A stretch of 64,000 bases of DNA from JBJMQS01 sp045802605 (lineage in GTDB: Bacteria; Planctomycetota; Planctomycetia; Gemmatales; Gemmataceae). How positions within the stretch are numbered: the first letter of the stretch is position 1; every line of letters begins with the position of its first letter. A program made the translations under genes and the position numbers. A model generated the notes under the pieces. The model made no database searches, had not been told where the DNA came from, and was given only the letters and a program-made list of their open reading frames with translations. Shown here piece by piece: positions 44,051 through 54,429 of this stretch. The stretch is taken from assembly GCA_045802605.1 (NCBI GenBank), contig JBJMQS010000037.1, positions 124,001-188,000 on the forward strand, written 5' to 3'.

Positions 44051-45121
44051 ATGATTCAAATTCACCGGTTTGGCAATGTCACGCACCAGTGCGAACATTT
44101 GGCCGTCGACCAACTCCCGGCCTCAGTCAGCGACCTGGCCGACGACGATGTCATCTGGATCGATCTCCATGAGCCGACAGCGGAAGAAGAGCAAAGGGTC
44201 TTCGAGCAGTTTTTCAAAATACACACTCTGACACTCGAAGACATCACAAAGCCACGGCGAGAGAAAGAGCAGGGGGCGCATCTCCCCAAGGTCGAAGAGT
44301 TTCCCAATTACTTATTCGTCATCGTGAACCCACTGCCCAAAGAGCTGACCGATGCTCAAACCAAACCGGTAACGGAAATCCCGGCCCAGCATCGCACCAT
44401 TGTCTCTTGGGTGCGGTCGCTCCGGCGCACCCGGCCGCAACTCAGCGCCATTCTCTCTCGCAACGTGCTGATCACGCACCATTATCAACCGCTCGCCTGC
44501 ACGGCCGAAATCGATGCTTATGTGCACCGTCATGGGGACTGCGTCGGCCGGGGCCCGGACTATGTGTTTCACCTCATCCTTGATGCCATGGTCGATGAGT
44601 ACGCGCCGGTCGTAGAACGCGTGGCCGATCGGCTCGATCGGTTGGAATCGCGCATCTTCCGCGACCCGAGCCCGAAGATTCTCTACCGCATCCTTCGCCT
44701 CAAGCGCTTGGTCACATCGCTGCGGAAGACCTTGATATTGGAACGCGAAGTGCTCGCTCGGCTCACTCGCGGCGAGTTTTCACTCGTGGAGGAACGCGAA
44801 CGAGTGTACTACCGCAATGTGTTCGACCACTTGGTCCGATACACGGAGCTCATCGAGTCGGCCCGCGAAATGGTGACCGACCTCATGGAAGCGCATCTGT
44901 CGGCGACGTCGAACCGGCTCAACGCGATCATGAAAGTACTGGCGATGATCTCAACAATCATCCTGCCGATGACACTTATCGCCGGGATTTATGGGATGAA
45001 TTTCGAAACCGGATTCTGGCCGGATTTGAAGAATCCGTGGGGCTTTCCGATTTCGATCGCCTTGATGGGCCTGACCGGCCTGATCGCCTACCTCTGGTTC
45101 CGCTGGAAGAAATGGGCCTAG
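44051..45121 (+). CDS. corA: CorA family magnesium/cobalt transporter
   Basis: A 356-residue CorA. A soluble N-terminal domain of about 290 residues is followed by two helices near the end. The signature YGMNFE between them forms the selectivity filter. It lets Mg2+ (or Co2+/Ni2+) in as a pentamer. The text HTLTLEDITKPRREKE near residue 57 is typical of the N-terminal domain (LHPLalED). It is followed after 2 bases by a small conserved protein gene in the same operon. Length is standard. Confidence 0.94.
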   Translation: MIQIHRFGNVTHQCEHLAVDQLPASVSDLADDDVIWIDLHEPTAEEEQRVFEQFFKIHTLTLEDITKPRREKEQGAHLPKVEEFPNYLFVIVNPLPKELTDAQTKPVTEIPAQHRTIVSWVRSLRRTRPQLSAILSRNVLITHHYQPLACTAEIDAYVHRHGDCVGRGPDYVFHLILDAMVDEYAPVVERVADRLDRLESRIFRDPSPKILYRILRLKRLVTSLRKTLILEREVLARLTRGEFSLVEERERVYYRNVFDHLVRYTELIESAREMVTDLMEAHLSATSNRLNAIMKVLAMISTIILPMTLIAGIYGMNFETGFWPDLKNPWGFPISIALMGLTGLIAYLWFRWKKWA

Positions 45122-45123
45122 TC

Positions 45124-45468
45124 ATGAACTCCATCTTGGTCATTCATCCGTACAAGTCCGGCGGCGTGTGGATGTTCGATGACCCGAAGGTCGGCCTGCA
45201 CCGCGAGCCCTTCGTCTCGGGTGCCGATGACATCTTGGACAAAATCACATCGCATATCCCCAATGCGGAGTCGGGCGTCACGGTGTTGTTTTCATCGCAA
45301 CCGTTTCCAGGCTTTGAGCACGAGCTGAACTGGCAGCGCGGAGAATTCTCCGGCAACTGGTATCGCAGTGCCAAGCTCGGAATGGAAGGCTGGCTCTGCC
45401 CAGCACTCTTCAAGTATTTCCCGCAAGCGCCCGAGAAGATCTACGTGCAAGTGAAGCCCAAATCCTAA
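45124..45468 (+). CDS. Small conserved protein downstream of corA (DUF6717-like)
   Basis: A 114-residue soluble protein starting MNSILVIHPYKSGGVWMFDD, which I recall as the N-terminal pattern of a small uncharacterised family (DUF6717, from memory). The segment EPFVSGADDILDKITSHIP follows. No catalytic motif is apparent. The ATG at 45124 is 2 bases after the corA stop, so the two are co-transcribed. The stop TAA (45466-45468) is part of the inverted repeat arm starting at 45466. Confidence 0.78.
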   Translation: MNSILVIHPYKSGGVWMFDDPKVGLHREPFVSGADDILDKITSHIPNAESGVTVLFSSQPFPGFEHELNWQRGEFSGNWYRSAKLGMEGWLCPALFKYFPQAPEKIYVQVKPKS

Positions 45469-45530
45469 CGAGCCGGAAGCGTAAGCGACGGAGTATTCCT
45501 AACTCCGTCGCTTACGCTTCCGGCTCGTTA
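45466..45530. repeat. Perfect 29-base inverted repeat at a convergent junction
   Basis: Arms begin TAACGAGCCGGAAGCGTAAG at 45466-45494 and mirror perfectly at 45502-45530, with a 7-base loop. The left arm supplies the stop codon of the gene ending at 45468. The right arm, read on the minus strand, encodes the last residues NEPEA and the stop of the pseudouridine synthase. It differs in sequence from the CACAGAG family. Confidence 0.88.
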
Positions 45531-46231
45531 AATGCAAATCCAAATCGCCGCCAACTCGCGGGCACCGCAGCCTTCAATGTCATCGCTTCATGTGAAATCG
45601 GATGCTCGAATTTCAATCTCCGCGCATGCAGCGCGATGCCGGGCGCGAAGTCAACTTGGCTATCATACATTCGATCGCCCACGATCGGACGGCCGCGTGA
45701 CGATAACTGCACTCGCAGTTGATGCGTTCGGCCGGTGCGCGGCCGCAACTCCAGCCACGAGAATCCGCCCGCCCGGGCCTTCGTTTCATAATCGGTCCGC
45801 GCCTGCTTCGCATCCGGCGCGTCCTGTTTCAGCGCTTGCACTTTCGCTTGCAACGGATCCTTCCACAGCCAGTCGGTCATCGTGCCCGCGGCCGGTTCAA
45901 CCACGCCATCGATGACTGCCCAATAAATTTTCTCGACCGCACTTTCGCGGAACTGCTCACTCAATCGCGCGGCCGCCTTGCTCGTGCGTGCGAACAGCAG
46001 CACACCGGAGGTCGGTAAATCGAGGCGGTGCACGATGCCGAGGAAGACATTGCCGGGCTTTTCGTACTTGGTTTTGAGGTAAGCCTTCACGGCCCGGTCG
46101 ATTGTTTCGTTGGTGCCGTCGAAGTGCGTGCTGCGGATGCCGGCGGGCTTGGCCACCGCGATCAGGTGATTGTCCTCGAAAAGAATGTCGAGTTCGTCAC
46201 CCACGCGGCATCCCTTGTGCATCGTTCTCAT
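45512..46231 (-). CDS. RluA family pseudouridine synthase
   Basis: A 239-residue pseudouridylate synthase. VHRLDLPTSGVLLFARTSKA contains the catalytic Asp in HRLD, the family signature. The segments LELRPRTGRTHQLRVQLSSR and GRPIVGDRMYD complete the fold. It makes pseudouridine in rRNA or tRNA. No S4 domain is at the N-terminus, so it is a short RluA/RluD-type member such as those of the YqcB/TruC group. The substrate is not decided. The C-terminal NEPEA and the stop come from the intergenic repeat arm. Confidence 0.92.
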   Translation of the reverse strand: MRTMHKGCRVGDELDILFEDNHLIAVAKPAGIRSTHFDGTNETIDRAVKAYLKTKYEKPGNVFLGIVHRLDLPTSGVLLFARTSKAAARLSEQFRESAVEKIYWAVIDGVVEPAAGTMTDWLWKDPLQAKVQALKQDAPDAKQARTDYETKARAGGFSWLELRPRTGRTHQLRVQLSSRGRPIVGDRMYDSQVDFAPGIALHARRLKFEHPISHEAMTLKAAVPASWRRFGFAFNEPEA

Positions 46232-46268
46232 TATAATTAAATCGTCGCCCGAGGTTGCGCAGGAGTTT

Positions 46269-46502
46269 ATGAATCAATATCCATTGGCCGAGCGAAAGCT
46301 GATCTATCGCGTGCTGCATTCGCAATTGGCCGAATTTCCCGACCTGATGGATGGCGAGTTTTTGCTCGATTTGCAGCGGTCGCTGCAAACAATCGCCCAG
46401 GCCGAGGGCATCGATGTCGCCGATCACGGGGCCTGGGATGAATGGCTTGGCAACGTGCCCACTGCCTGCGATGTTCGCATGGCAGGCCGGCGAGAGCTGT
46501 AA
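46269..46502 (+). CDS. Small conserved hypothetical protein
   Basis: A 77-residue soluble helical protein starting MNQYPLAERKLIYRVLHSQL. I do not recognise it. AGGAG lies 3 bases upstream, and the ATG at 46269 is chosen accordingly. Its stop TAA overlaps the ATG of the FIST protein by one base (TAATG, 46500-46504), so it is translated with that gene and may act in the same pathway. No catalytic motif is seen. The longer frame starting at 46170 overlaps the rluA-type gene on the opposite strand. Confidence 0.65.
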   Translation: MNQYPLAERKLIYRVLHSQLAEFPDLMDGEFLLDLQRSLQTIAQAEGIDVADHGAWDEWLGNVPTACDVRMAGRREL

Positions 46503-47674
46503 TGCCGTTTGCCTCCGCACTATCGACTGAGAAGTCCCCTCTGCGTGCCGTCGCCGAGGTTGTGGCTGCCACCAACACGCTGCCCGGCCCGCCCAGCCTC
46601 GCGGTCGTGTTCTTCTCGACGCACCATTTGCCCGCGGCCGCCAACATTGGCCGGCAACTGCAGGAGAAGCTCGACCCGGATTGTTTGATCGGCTGTCAGG
46701 GCGAAGCGATCGCCGGCACCGGACGCGAAGTCGAAGGTGAGCCCGCGCTGAGTTTGTGGGTCGCTCACTGGGGCGGCAAAGTCACGGCCGAGTGTTTTCA
46801 CCTCACACCGGAATTGACGCCTGATGGCCCGACGCTTTTTGGCTGGCCCGATTCGCTCGTCGATACCGACTTCACCAAATCGCTCATGCTCACGCTCGGC
46901 GATCCGTACACATTCCCCGCCACCGATTTGTTTTTGCCCCGCCTCAACGAAGACTACGCCGGCTTGCGCGTCCACGGCGGCATGGCGAGCGGTATGAGCG
47001 ATCGCGGCCAAACCCGGCTTCTCTTGAACGACTCGGTTTACGACGATGGGGCCGTCGGTGTGTTGCTGCGTGGCAACGTTGGCATCCGCGGCGTGGTGTC
47101 GCAAGGCTGCCGGCCCGTGGGTCATCCGTACGTTGTCACCAAGGCAAAAGAAAACATCATCTTCGAGCTCGGCGGAAAGCCTCCCGTCTTTCAACTTCGC
47201 GATCTCTTGCGACAGTTGCCGGAACTCGATCAACAAATGTTTCAACAGGGCCCGCATATCGGCCTGGCGATGAGCGAGTTGAAGGATCAGTTTGGCCGCG
47301 ATGATTTCCTGGTGCGCAATCTCTACGGCATGGATCCGCAAAATGGCGCAATCGCGATCACCGATCGTGTGCGCGTGGGGCAGACGGTGCAGTTCTTGGT
47401 GCGCGATGCCGCCAGCGCGGATGATGACCTGCACGTCTTGCTGAAGCAAGACCGCGAGAAACACACAGGCAAGCCGGCCGGCGCGTTGATGTTCACCTGC
47501 AATGGCCGGGGCACGCGGTTATTCCCGCATCCACATCACGATGCGGCCGCCATCGCCGCGGAATTCGGGCCGATTCCGCTGGCTGGCTTCTTCGCTGCCG
47601 GGGAACTCGGCCCCGTCGGCGGCAAAAACTTTCTGCACGGATTCACCGCCAGCGTGGTTCTGTTCGAAGAATAA
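46502..47674 (+). CDS. FIST domain sensory protein
   Basis: A 390-residue protein with the FIST N- and C-terminal halves. The N-part has LIGCQGEAIAGTGREVEGEP, a hallmark of the family, and LRVHGGMASGMSDRGQTRL near 160-180. The C-part has GALMFTCNGRGTRLF and the final PLAGFFAAGELGPVGGKNF, matching the FIST_C pattern GfyT.GEigp...f.n. FIST domains bind small ligands such as amino acids and serve as input modules of signalling, though stand-alone ones are common. Coupled with the 77-residue gene upstream. It ends at a 40-base perfect inverted repeat. Confidence 0.9.
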   Translation: MPFASALSTEKSPLRAVAEVVAATNTLPGPPSLAVVFFSTHHLPAAANIGRQLQEKLDPDCLIGCQGEAIAGTGREVEGEPALSLWVAHWGGKVTAECFHLTPELTPDGPTLFGWPDSLVDTDFTKSLMLTLGDPYTFPATDLFLPRLNEDYAGLRVHGGMASGMSDRGQTRLLLNDSVYDDGAVGVLLRGNVGIRGVVSQGCRPVGHPYVVTKAKENIIFELGGKPPVFQLRDLLRQLPELDQQMFQQGPHIGLAMSELKDQFGRDDFLVRNLYGMDPQNGAIAITDRVRVGQTVQFLVRDAASADDDLHVLLKQDREKHTGKPAGALMFTCNGRGTRLFPHPHHDAAAIAAEFGPIPLAGFFAAGELGPVGGKNFLHGFTASVVLFEE

Positions 47675-47683
47675 ATGAGACAT

Positions 47684-47771
47684 TTGAACCGCAGAGAACG
47701 CAGAGAGCGCTGAGAAAACCAAAACTAGGCATTTGGTTTTCTCAGCGCTCTCTGCGTTCTCTGCGGTTCAA
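47684..47771. repeat. 40-base perfect hairpin, CGCAGAG family, convergent junction
   Basis: Left arm starts TTGAACCGCAGAGAACGCAG at 47684 and ends at 47723; the right arm 47732-47771 is a perfect reverse complement, with an 8-base loop. It lies between the FIST gene and topoisomerase IB. The topoisomerase stop (47768-47770) falls inside the right arm. A stem this long with no mismatch suggests recent duplication or active selection. Confidence 0.88.
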
Positions 47772-48796
47772 TCTTTTGATTTCTTCAAGAACCTTAACAC
47801 CGCCTGCTCGTCGCGGCTCAGGCCGCGGCTTGCATTCGTCACCGCCCTCACCTTGGGCAGCTTGTGATCCAAGTAACCCTCAATCACCGCGGGATGGATG
47901 TAGCACTTTCGGCACACGGCCGCCGTGTTGTTCAGCTTGTCCGCGACCGCCGCAATCGCCTTCACCACATTACGCTTCGCCTCGGCCATCGACTCGAAGA
48001 CGAGCACTGAGCCCAACTCCGATGCCGCCTGCACCGTGCCGGCCCACGTTCGGAAATCCTTCGCTGTAAAATCCTCGCCAGTGATTTCGCGGATGTAGTC
48101 GTTCACATCCTCCGACTTCACATCGCACACTTTGCCGTCATCGTCCAAATACTGAAACAACTCCTGGCCCGGCAAATCCTGGCTCTTGCGAACGATCTTC
48201 GCCATGCGCGGATCGTCGAGCTCCACTTCCTGGCGTTTTCCGCTCTTGCCAACGAACGAGAGCCGCACGGACCCGCCGCGAATTTTCGCATGGCGATCCT
48301 GCAATGTCGTCAGGCCATATGATTTGTTCGATTGCGCGTACTCCTCGTTCCCGATGCGGATGTGCGCGACATCAAGCAAGCGCACGATCGCGGCCAGCAC
48401 CTTTTCGCGCGGCAACCCGGGCAGGCGCAAGTCTTTGGCCACTTGCGATCGCAAGGCCGGCAGGATTTTCCCAAACGCAATCATGCGCTCGTATTTGGCC
48501 GTATCCCGCACTTCGCGCCACTTCGGGTGATACCGGTACTGTTTGCGGCCCCGGTCATCGATGCCGGTGTACTGCAAGTGACCATTGGCGTAGGGACAAA
48601 TCCAGACATCGCGATAAGCCGGCGGAATGACCAGCGACTTGATCCGCGCCAGCGTGGCCCGATCACGCACCGGCTTACCATCAGGACGCTGAAAACGAAA
48701 TTGACTACCGGATTTGACTCGGCGTATGCCGGGCGCGGAATCATCGACGTAGCGTAACTTGGCGGCGCGAGCGGATTGCGTCGGCGTTTTGGTCAT
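47768..48796 (-). CDS. DNA topoisomerase IB (poxvirus-type)
   Basis: A 342-residue eukaryotic/poxvirus-type topoisomerase IB. RYHPKWREVRDTAKYERM in the N-terminal half and RIGNEEYAQSNKSYGLTTLQ are family hallmarks. RTWAGT carries a catalytic Arg of the pentad, and CRKCYIHPAVIEGYL contains the nucleophilic Tyr (YIHP). The protein relaxes supercoils by transient 3'-phosphotyrosyl nicking. The ATG at 48796 is chosen over an upstream in-frame extension with no ribosome site. It is unlinked to other replication genes. Such proteins are found scattered in bacteria. Confidence 0.92.
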   Translation of the reverse strand: MTKTPTQSARAAKLRYVDDSAPGIRRVKSGSQFRFQRPDGKPVRDRATLARIKSLVIPPAYRDVWICPYANGHLQYTGIDDRGRKQYRYHPKWREVRDTAKYERMIAFGKILPALRSQVAKDLRLPGLPREKVLAAIVRLLDVAHIRIGNEEYAQSNKSYGLTTLQDRHAKIRGGSVRLSFVGKSGKRQEVELDDPRMAKIVRKSQDLPGQELFQYLDDDGKVCDVKSEDVNDYIREITGEDFTAKDFRTWAGTVQAASELGSVLVFESMAEAKRNVVKAIAAVADKLNNTAAVCRKCYIHPAVIEGYLDHKLPKVRAVTNASRGLSRDEQAVLRFLKKSKD

Positions 48797-48968
48797 GGGC
48801 CTCGCGGGTGCAAACGACGTACCGGCCACAGGAACCACGACGCGTGGGCTAAAGTCAAATCAATTTGCTCATTGGTGGTTTCGACGGCGGCATTCGGCAC
48901 CGATTGACCCCCCACCCCGAAAACGGCAACGAAACAACGAAAGTCGCAACCGGGGAGCACTTATCGAG

Positions 48969-50474
<1,506 letters not shown>

Positions 50475-50538
50475 CGCCGGCTCCCAAAATTTGTCGGTCC
50501 CGTATTCTACCCGGAGTCGCCGTAAACGGGTATGATCT

Positions 50539-50626
50539 AAGACTAACCACAGAGGCACAGAGACACAGAGAAAACACAAAGTGGTCTTTGTTTTCTCCGT
50601 GTCTCTGTGCCTCTGTGGTTAGTCTT
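50539..50626. repeat. Long hairpin, CACAGAG family, between divergent genes
   Basis: Arms at 50539-50577 and 50589-50626 starting AAGACTAACCACAGAGGCAC, with a single mismatch over about 38 bases. It lies between mmsA and the beta-ureidopropionase gene, in both 5' regions, so it is unlikely to be a terminator. The arms contain a short tandem of CACAGAG/GCACAGAG/ACACAGAG. Confidence 0.85.
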
Positions 50627-50642
50627 TCGAGAGGTAATTGCC

Positions 50643-51512
50643 ATGCCAAGAATCGTGCGCGGCGGTCTTATTCAAGCCAAACTCAACGAGTCCGCCAACT
50701 CGCCGCCGTCGAAGATCAAAAGCGCGATGACCGAAAAGTCCGTGACCATGATCGCCGAGGCGGCCGGTCGCGGGGCGCAGGTCATCTGCATGCAGGAACT
50801 GTTCTACGGCCCATATTTTTGTGCCGAGCAAGAGATCAAGTGGTACGACCTCACCGAAAAGGTGCCCGACGGTCCGACTACCAAGCTGATGTGCAACGTC
50901 GCCAAGAAACACGGCGTTGTGCTCGTCGTGCCGCTGTATGAGGAGGACGTCACCGGCGTCTATTACAACACGGCGGCCGTGATCGATGCCGACGGCAACT
51001 ATCTCGGCAAGTACCGCAAGAATCACATCCCGCACTGTGGCCCGGGCTTCTTTGAGAAGTTCTACTTCAAGCCCGGCAACCTCGGCTATCCGGTCTTTGA
51101 CACCCGCGTCGGCAAAGTCGGCGTTTACATTTGTTACGATCGCCACTTCCCCGAAGGGGCCCGGGCTCTGGGCCTGAATGGCGCGGAGATGGTGTTCAAT
51201 CCCTCGGCGACGGTGGCGGGGTTATCCGAATATCTTTGGAAGCTCGAACAGCCGGCCCACGCCGTCGCGAATCAGTTCTTCGTCGGCGCGATCAATCGGC
51301 CTGGCACGGAAGAGCCGTGGAAGATTGGCGAGTTCTATGGCCAGAGCTATTTCTGTGACCCGCGTGGCCAAATGCTCTCGGTGGGCAAGCGAGACGCCGA
51401 TGACATTGTGATCGCCGACATGAACCTCGACATGATCCGCGACGTCCGCAACACCTGGCAGTTCTTCCGCGACCGCCGCCCGGAGACGTATGGTGCATTG
51501 ACTCAGTTGTAA
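50643..51512 (+). CDS. Beta-ureidopropionase (nitrilase superfamily)
   Basis: A 289-residue C-N hydrolase. The catalytic triad is visible: Glu52 in MQELFYGPYF, Lys126 in YRKNHIP and Cys164 in ICYDRHFPEG. These are the positions and contexts of N-carbamoyl-beta-alanine amidohydrolase, which releases beta-alanine, CO2 and ammonia. The cluster neighbours (PreTA, dihydropyrimidinase) fit this step. The ATG at 50643 matches the family's short N-terminus. Related nitrilases such as N-carbamoylputrescine amidase share the motifs, so the assignment rests on both sequence and context. Confidence 0.88.
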   Translation: MPRIVRGGLIQAKLNESANSPPSKIKSAMTEKSVTMIAEAAGRGAQVICMQELFYGPYFCAEQEIKWYDLTEKVPDGPTTKLMCNVAKKHGVVLVVPLYEEDVTGVYYNTAAVIDADGNYLGKYRKNHIPHCGPGFFEKFYFKPGNLGYPVFDTRVGKVGVYICYDRHFPEGARALGLNGAEMVFNPSATVAGLSEYLWKLEQPAHAVANQFFVGAINRPGTEEPWKIGEFYGQSYFCDPRGQMLSVGKRDADDIVIADMNLDMIRDVRNTWQFFRDRRPETYGALTQL

Positions 51513-51585
51513 AAGACTATCACCGAGGCACAGAGACACAGAGAAGAGGTTTTCTCTGTGTCTCTGTGCCTCGGTGGTTAGTCTT
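51513..51585. repeat. Long hairpin, CACAGAG family, co-directional junction
   Basis: Arms at 51513-51545 and 51552-51585, starting AAGACTATCACCGAGGCACA and mirrored with a one-base difference. The loop is 6 bases. It starts right after the beta-ureidopropionase stop and ends 15 bases before the aminotransferase start, so it may be within one transcript. Subfamily is the same as 50539-50626, 54430-54502 and 61916-61982. Confidence 0.83.
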
Positions 51586-51600
51586 CATGGGAACCTTGAA

Positions 51601-52953
51601 ATGACCAGCAAACGAACGCCACTGCCGATCGCTAACCACAAACCCGAAAAATACACCGGGCCATCCAAGGCCGAAGTGCTTGCGATACGCAAGGAATATC
51701 TCTCACCGGGCTTGATCACGTACTACTCTGACCCTTTGATGATCGTCGAAGGCAAGATGCAGTACGTCTGGGATGAGACCGGCAAGCAATACCTCGACGC
51801 CTTCGCCGGCATCGTCACGATCTCGGTCGGCCATTGTCATCCCGCCGTGGCGGACAAAGTCAAAGCCCAAGTCGGCAAACTGCAGCACGCGACGACGATC
51901 TATCTCCATCCGGCGATCGGCCAACTCGGCAAGAAACTCGCTGAAAAAATGCCGGCCGGGAGCGGACTCACATCAAGCTACTTCACCAACTCCGGCAGCG
52001 AAGCCGATGAAATCGCAATCCTGATGTCGCGCGAATACACCAAGAATCACGACGTGATCGGCCTGCGCAACGGCTACCATGGCTGCACGCAACTGGTTCA
52101 GTCGCTGATCGCGCAGAGCCCCTGGCGGTTCAAATCGAACACCGCGGTCAACGTGAAGCACGCGATGCCCGCCTACTGCTACCGTTGCCCATACGATCTC
52201 GAATATCCGAGTTGCGGTGTGAAGTGCGCTCACGATGTCGAAAATGTGATTCGGTATGAGACACCGGGCGAGATTGCCTGCTTCATCGCCGAGCCGATCC
52301 AGGGTGTGGGCGGCGCGGTCACGCCGCCAAAGGAATACTTCAGCATCGTCTATGACATCGTCCGCAAGTACGGTGGCCTATGCATCGCCGACGAGGTGCA
52401 GACTGCCTTTGGGCGGACCGGCGAACACTATTGGGGCTTCGAGAACTGGGGCGTGAAGCCTGACATCGTGACGATGGCCAAGGGCCTGGGCAACGGCGTG
52501 CCCATCGCCGCGTGCACCACACGCCCGGAAATCGCGGCGATGATGAAGAACAAGAATCACTTCAACACCTTCGGCGGCAATCCCGTCAGCATGACCCAAG
52601 GCTTGGCCACGCTGGAAGTGATTGATGCCGAGAACATTCAGCAAAACGCCAAGGTCGTCGGCGGGCATCTGAAGAATCGCCTGCTCGAATTGCAAGAAAA
52701 GCACAAACTTATCGGCGAAGTCCGCGGCCTAGGCCTGATGCTCGGCGTCGAGTTAGTCCGCGATCGCAAGACCAAGGAACCCGCCAACACCGAGACGAAC
52801 AAGGTCATGGAATTGTGCAAAGACCGCGGCTTAATCATCGGCAAGGGCGGCCTGTTCGGCAACACGCTTCGCATCAAACCGCCGATGTGCATCACGAAGA
52901 CGGATGCGGATTTTATGGCGGATACGTTGGATGAAGTGTTCGGGTTGGTTTGA
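51601..52953 (+). CDS. Class III aminotransferase, probable beta-alanine transaminase
   Basis: A 450-residue PLP-dependent fold-type I aminotransferase of class III. The PLP lysine lies in TMAKGLGNGVPIAA. GRTGEHYWGFE and ADEVQTAFGRTGE give the Asp that contacts the PLP ring nitrogen, and YFTNSGSEADEIA is the cofactor phosphate loop. The sequence style is that of AGXT2-like enzymes that use beta-alanine or beta-aminoisobutyrate. Placed after beta-ureidopropionase, it would convert beta-alanine to malonate semialdehyde, the substrate of the encoded dehydrogenase. The amino acceptor is not decided. Confidence 0.88.
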   Translation: MTSKRTPLPIANHKPEKYTGPSKAEVLAIRKEYLSPGLITYYSDPLMIVEGKMQYVWDETGKQYLDAFAGIVTISVGHCHPAVADKVKAQVGKLQHATTIYLHPAIGQLGKKLAEKMPAGSGLTSSYFTNSGSEADEIAILMSREYTKNHDVIGLRNGYHGCTQLVQSLIAQSPWRFKSNTAVNVKHAMPAYCYRCPYDLEYPSCGVKCAHDVENVIRYETPGEIACFIAEPIQGVGGAVTPPKEYFSIVYDIVRKYGGLCIADEVQTAFGRTGEHYWGFENWGVKPDIVTMAKGLGNGVPIAACTTRPEIAAMMKNKNHFNTFGGNPVSMTQGLATLEVIDAENIQQNAKVVGGHLKNRLLELQEKHKLIGEVRGLGLMLGVELVRDRKTKEPANTETNKVMELCKDRGLIIGKGGLFGNTLRIKPPMCITKTDADFMADTLDEVFGLV

Positions 52954-52955
52954 AT

Positions 52956-53039
52956 CGGTTAGCCGCGACGCGGAGGCTTTGCGGATCGCGCTCGCAGAGA
53001 CGCGCTCCGCTCCGGAAACCTTCGCGTCGCGGCTAACCG
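52956..53039. repeat. Inverted repeat, CGACGCGGAGG-type, convergent junction
   Basis: Arms at 52956-52976 and 53019-53039 beginning CGGTTAGCCGCGACGCGGAG, with one mismatch in 21. It lies between the stops of the aminotransferase and preA and ends directly before the preA stop codon. Its AACC/GGTT ends resemble the CACAGAG family but the core differs. Confidence 0.75.
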
Positions 53040-54416
53040 TCAGACGTGGGCCGGCGGTTCGATCTTTGCCACTTTGCCTTCCGCGAGTAGCTTCTGATAC
53101 TCATTCCACGTCATCGACGCCTTGCCCGTATCAACCTCTTTCATGTTGATGCAGCCGCTGACCGGACATACCAGTGAACACAAGTTGCAGCCGACGCAAA
53201 CGTCTTGCTTGATCGTGAAACGGTTCACAATGCCGCCGCCGGCACCGGGCATAATCTCGAGGCCGCCGGAGCGGACCACCTGCTCGGCACAGCCATTTTT
53301 CATGTACTCCGCTTCGGGAACTTGCTCCCATCGAATCGACTGATGCGCTCCGTCTTCGCAGGCGATGTAGCACAGCCCACAGTGGATGCACTTCTTCTGA
53401 TCAATTTCAGCGACGACTTTGTAATTGAGATCCAGTTCGCCCCAATGCTTGATGGTCTGCGCCGACTTGCCTTGGAAATCGCTAATCTTTTCGAAACCCT
53501 TTTCACGCATCCAGTTTTCTAGCCCGGTCGCCAACTGCTCCACGATGCGGAAGCCGTAGTGCATGACCGCGGTGCAAACTTGTACCGAGCCCGCTCCAAG
53601 TAGCAGGAATTCAACCGCGTCCTGCCAGGCTTGGATGCCGCCGATGCCGGAGATCGGCACACCGATCTTCGGATCGTTGGCGATGGCGGTGACCATATTA
53701 AGGGCAATCGGCTTGACGGCCGGGCCGCAGTAGCCGCCGTGACTACCGGAGCCGCGCACGGCCGGCTTGGGTGCGAGCGTGTCGAGGTCCACGCCCATGA
53801 TCGAGTTAATCGTGTTGATCAGCGACAGCGCGTCGGCCCCGCCTTTGACCGCTGCGCGACCGATCACCGTCACGTCGCCGACATTGGGCGTGAGCTTGAC
53901 CATGATCGGAATGGTGGCGACTTCCTTGACCCACTCGGTAATCATGCACGAATATTCTGGCACTTGGCCGACGGCTGCACCCATTCCACGTTCGCTCATG
54001 CCGTGCGGGCAGCCGAAATTCAATTCGATGCCATCGACACCGGTGTCCTGAGTTCGTTTGACGATTTCGTGCCAGGCCTCCCGATTCGATTCGACCATGA
54101 GCGATGCGAACAGCGCGTGTCTCGGGTACGCTTTCTTGACCGACGCCATCTCCTGCAAATTGACTTCCAGCGTACGGTCGGAGATTAGCTCGATGTTGTT
54201 CAGCCCCGCGACCTTCCGGCCATCGTAGTCCACAGCGCCATAGCGTGAGCAGACATTGACGATCGGCTCATACCCATAGGTCTTCCAAATCGCGCCGCCC
54301 CAGCCGGCATCAAAAGCGCGACGTACCTGATACTCCGAATTCGTCGGCGGCGCTGACGCGAGCCAAAAGGGATTCGGCGCTTTCACGCCGCAAAAATCAA
54401 TGGACAAATCTGGCAT
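53040..54416 (-). CDS. preA: NAD-dependent dihydropyrimidine dehydrogenase subunit PreA
   Basis: A 458-residue FMN and iron-sulfur subunit that reduces uracil or thymine to the dihydro form, together with PreT. The N-terminal TIM barrel has WKTYGYEP and NFGCPHGMSERGMGAAVGQ, which holds the active-site Cys of DPYD. The C-terminal ferredoxin part has CIHCGLCYIAC and CVGCNLCSLVCPVSGC, binding two 4Fe-4S clusters. The ATG at 54416 starts the canonical PDLSIDFCGVK. The two genes preA and preT are in one direction with preT upstream, separated by an inverted repeat. Confidence 0.94.
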   Translation of the reverse strand: MPDLSIDFCGVKAPNPFWLASAPPTNSEYQVRRAFDAGWGGAIWKTYGYEPIVNVCSRYGAVDYDGRKVAGLNNIELISDRTLEVNLQEMASVKKAYPRHALFASLMVESNREAWHEIVKRTQDTGVDGIELNFGCPHGMSERGMGAAVGQVPEYSCMITEWVKEVATIPIMVKLTPNVGDVTVIGRAAVKGGADALSLINTINSIMGVDLDTLAPKPAVRGSGSHGGYCGPAVKPIALNMVTAIANDPKIGVPISGIGGIQAWQDAVEFLLLGAGSVQVCTAVMHYGFRIVEQLATGLENWMREKGFEKISDFQGKSAQTIKHWGELDLNYKVVAEIDQKKCIHCGLCYIACEDGAHQSIRWEQVPEAEYMKNGCAEQVVRSGGLEIMPGAGGGIVNRFTIKQDVCVGCNLCSLVCPVSGCINMKEVDTGKASMTWNEYQKLLAEGKVAKIEPPAHV

Positions 54417-54429
54417 TGTGAAATTCCTC

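Noticed and set aside
46520..47464. A 314-residue minus-strand frame
   Set aside because: Antisense to the FIST protein, whose motifs are clear.
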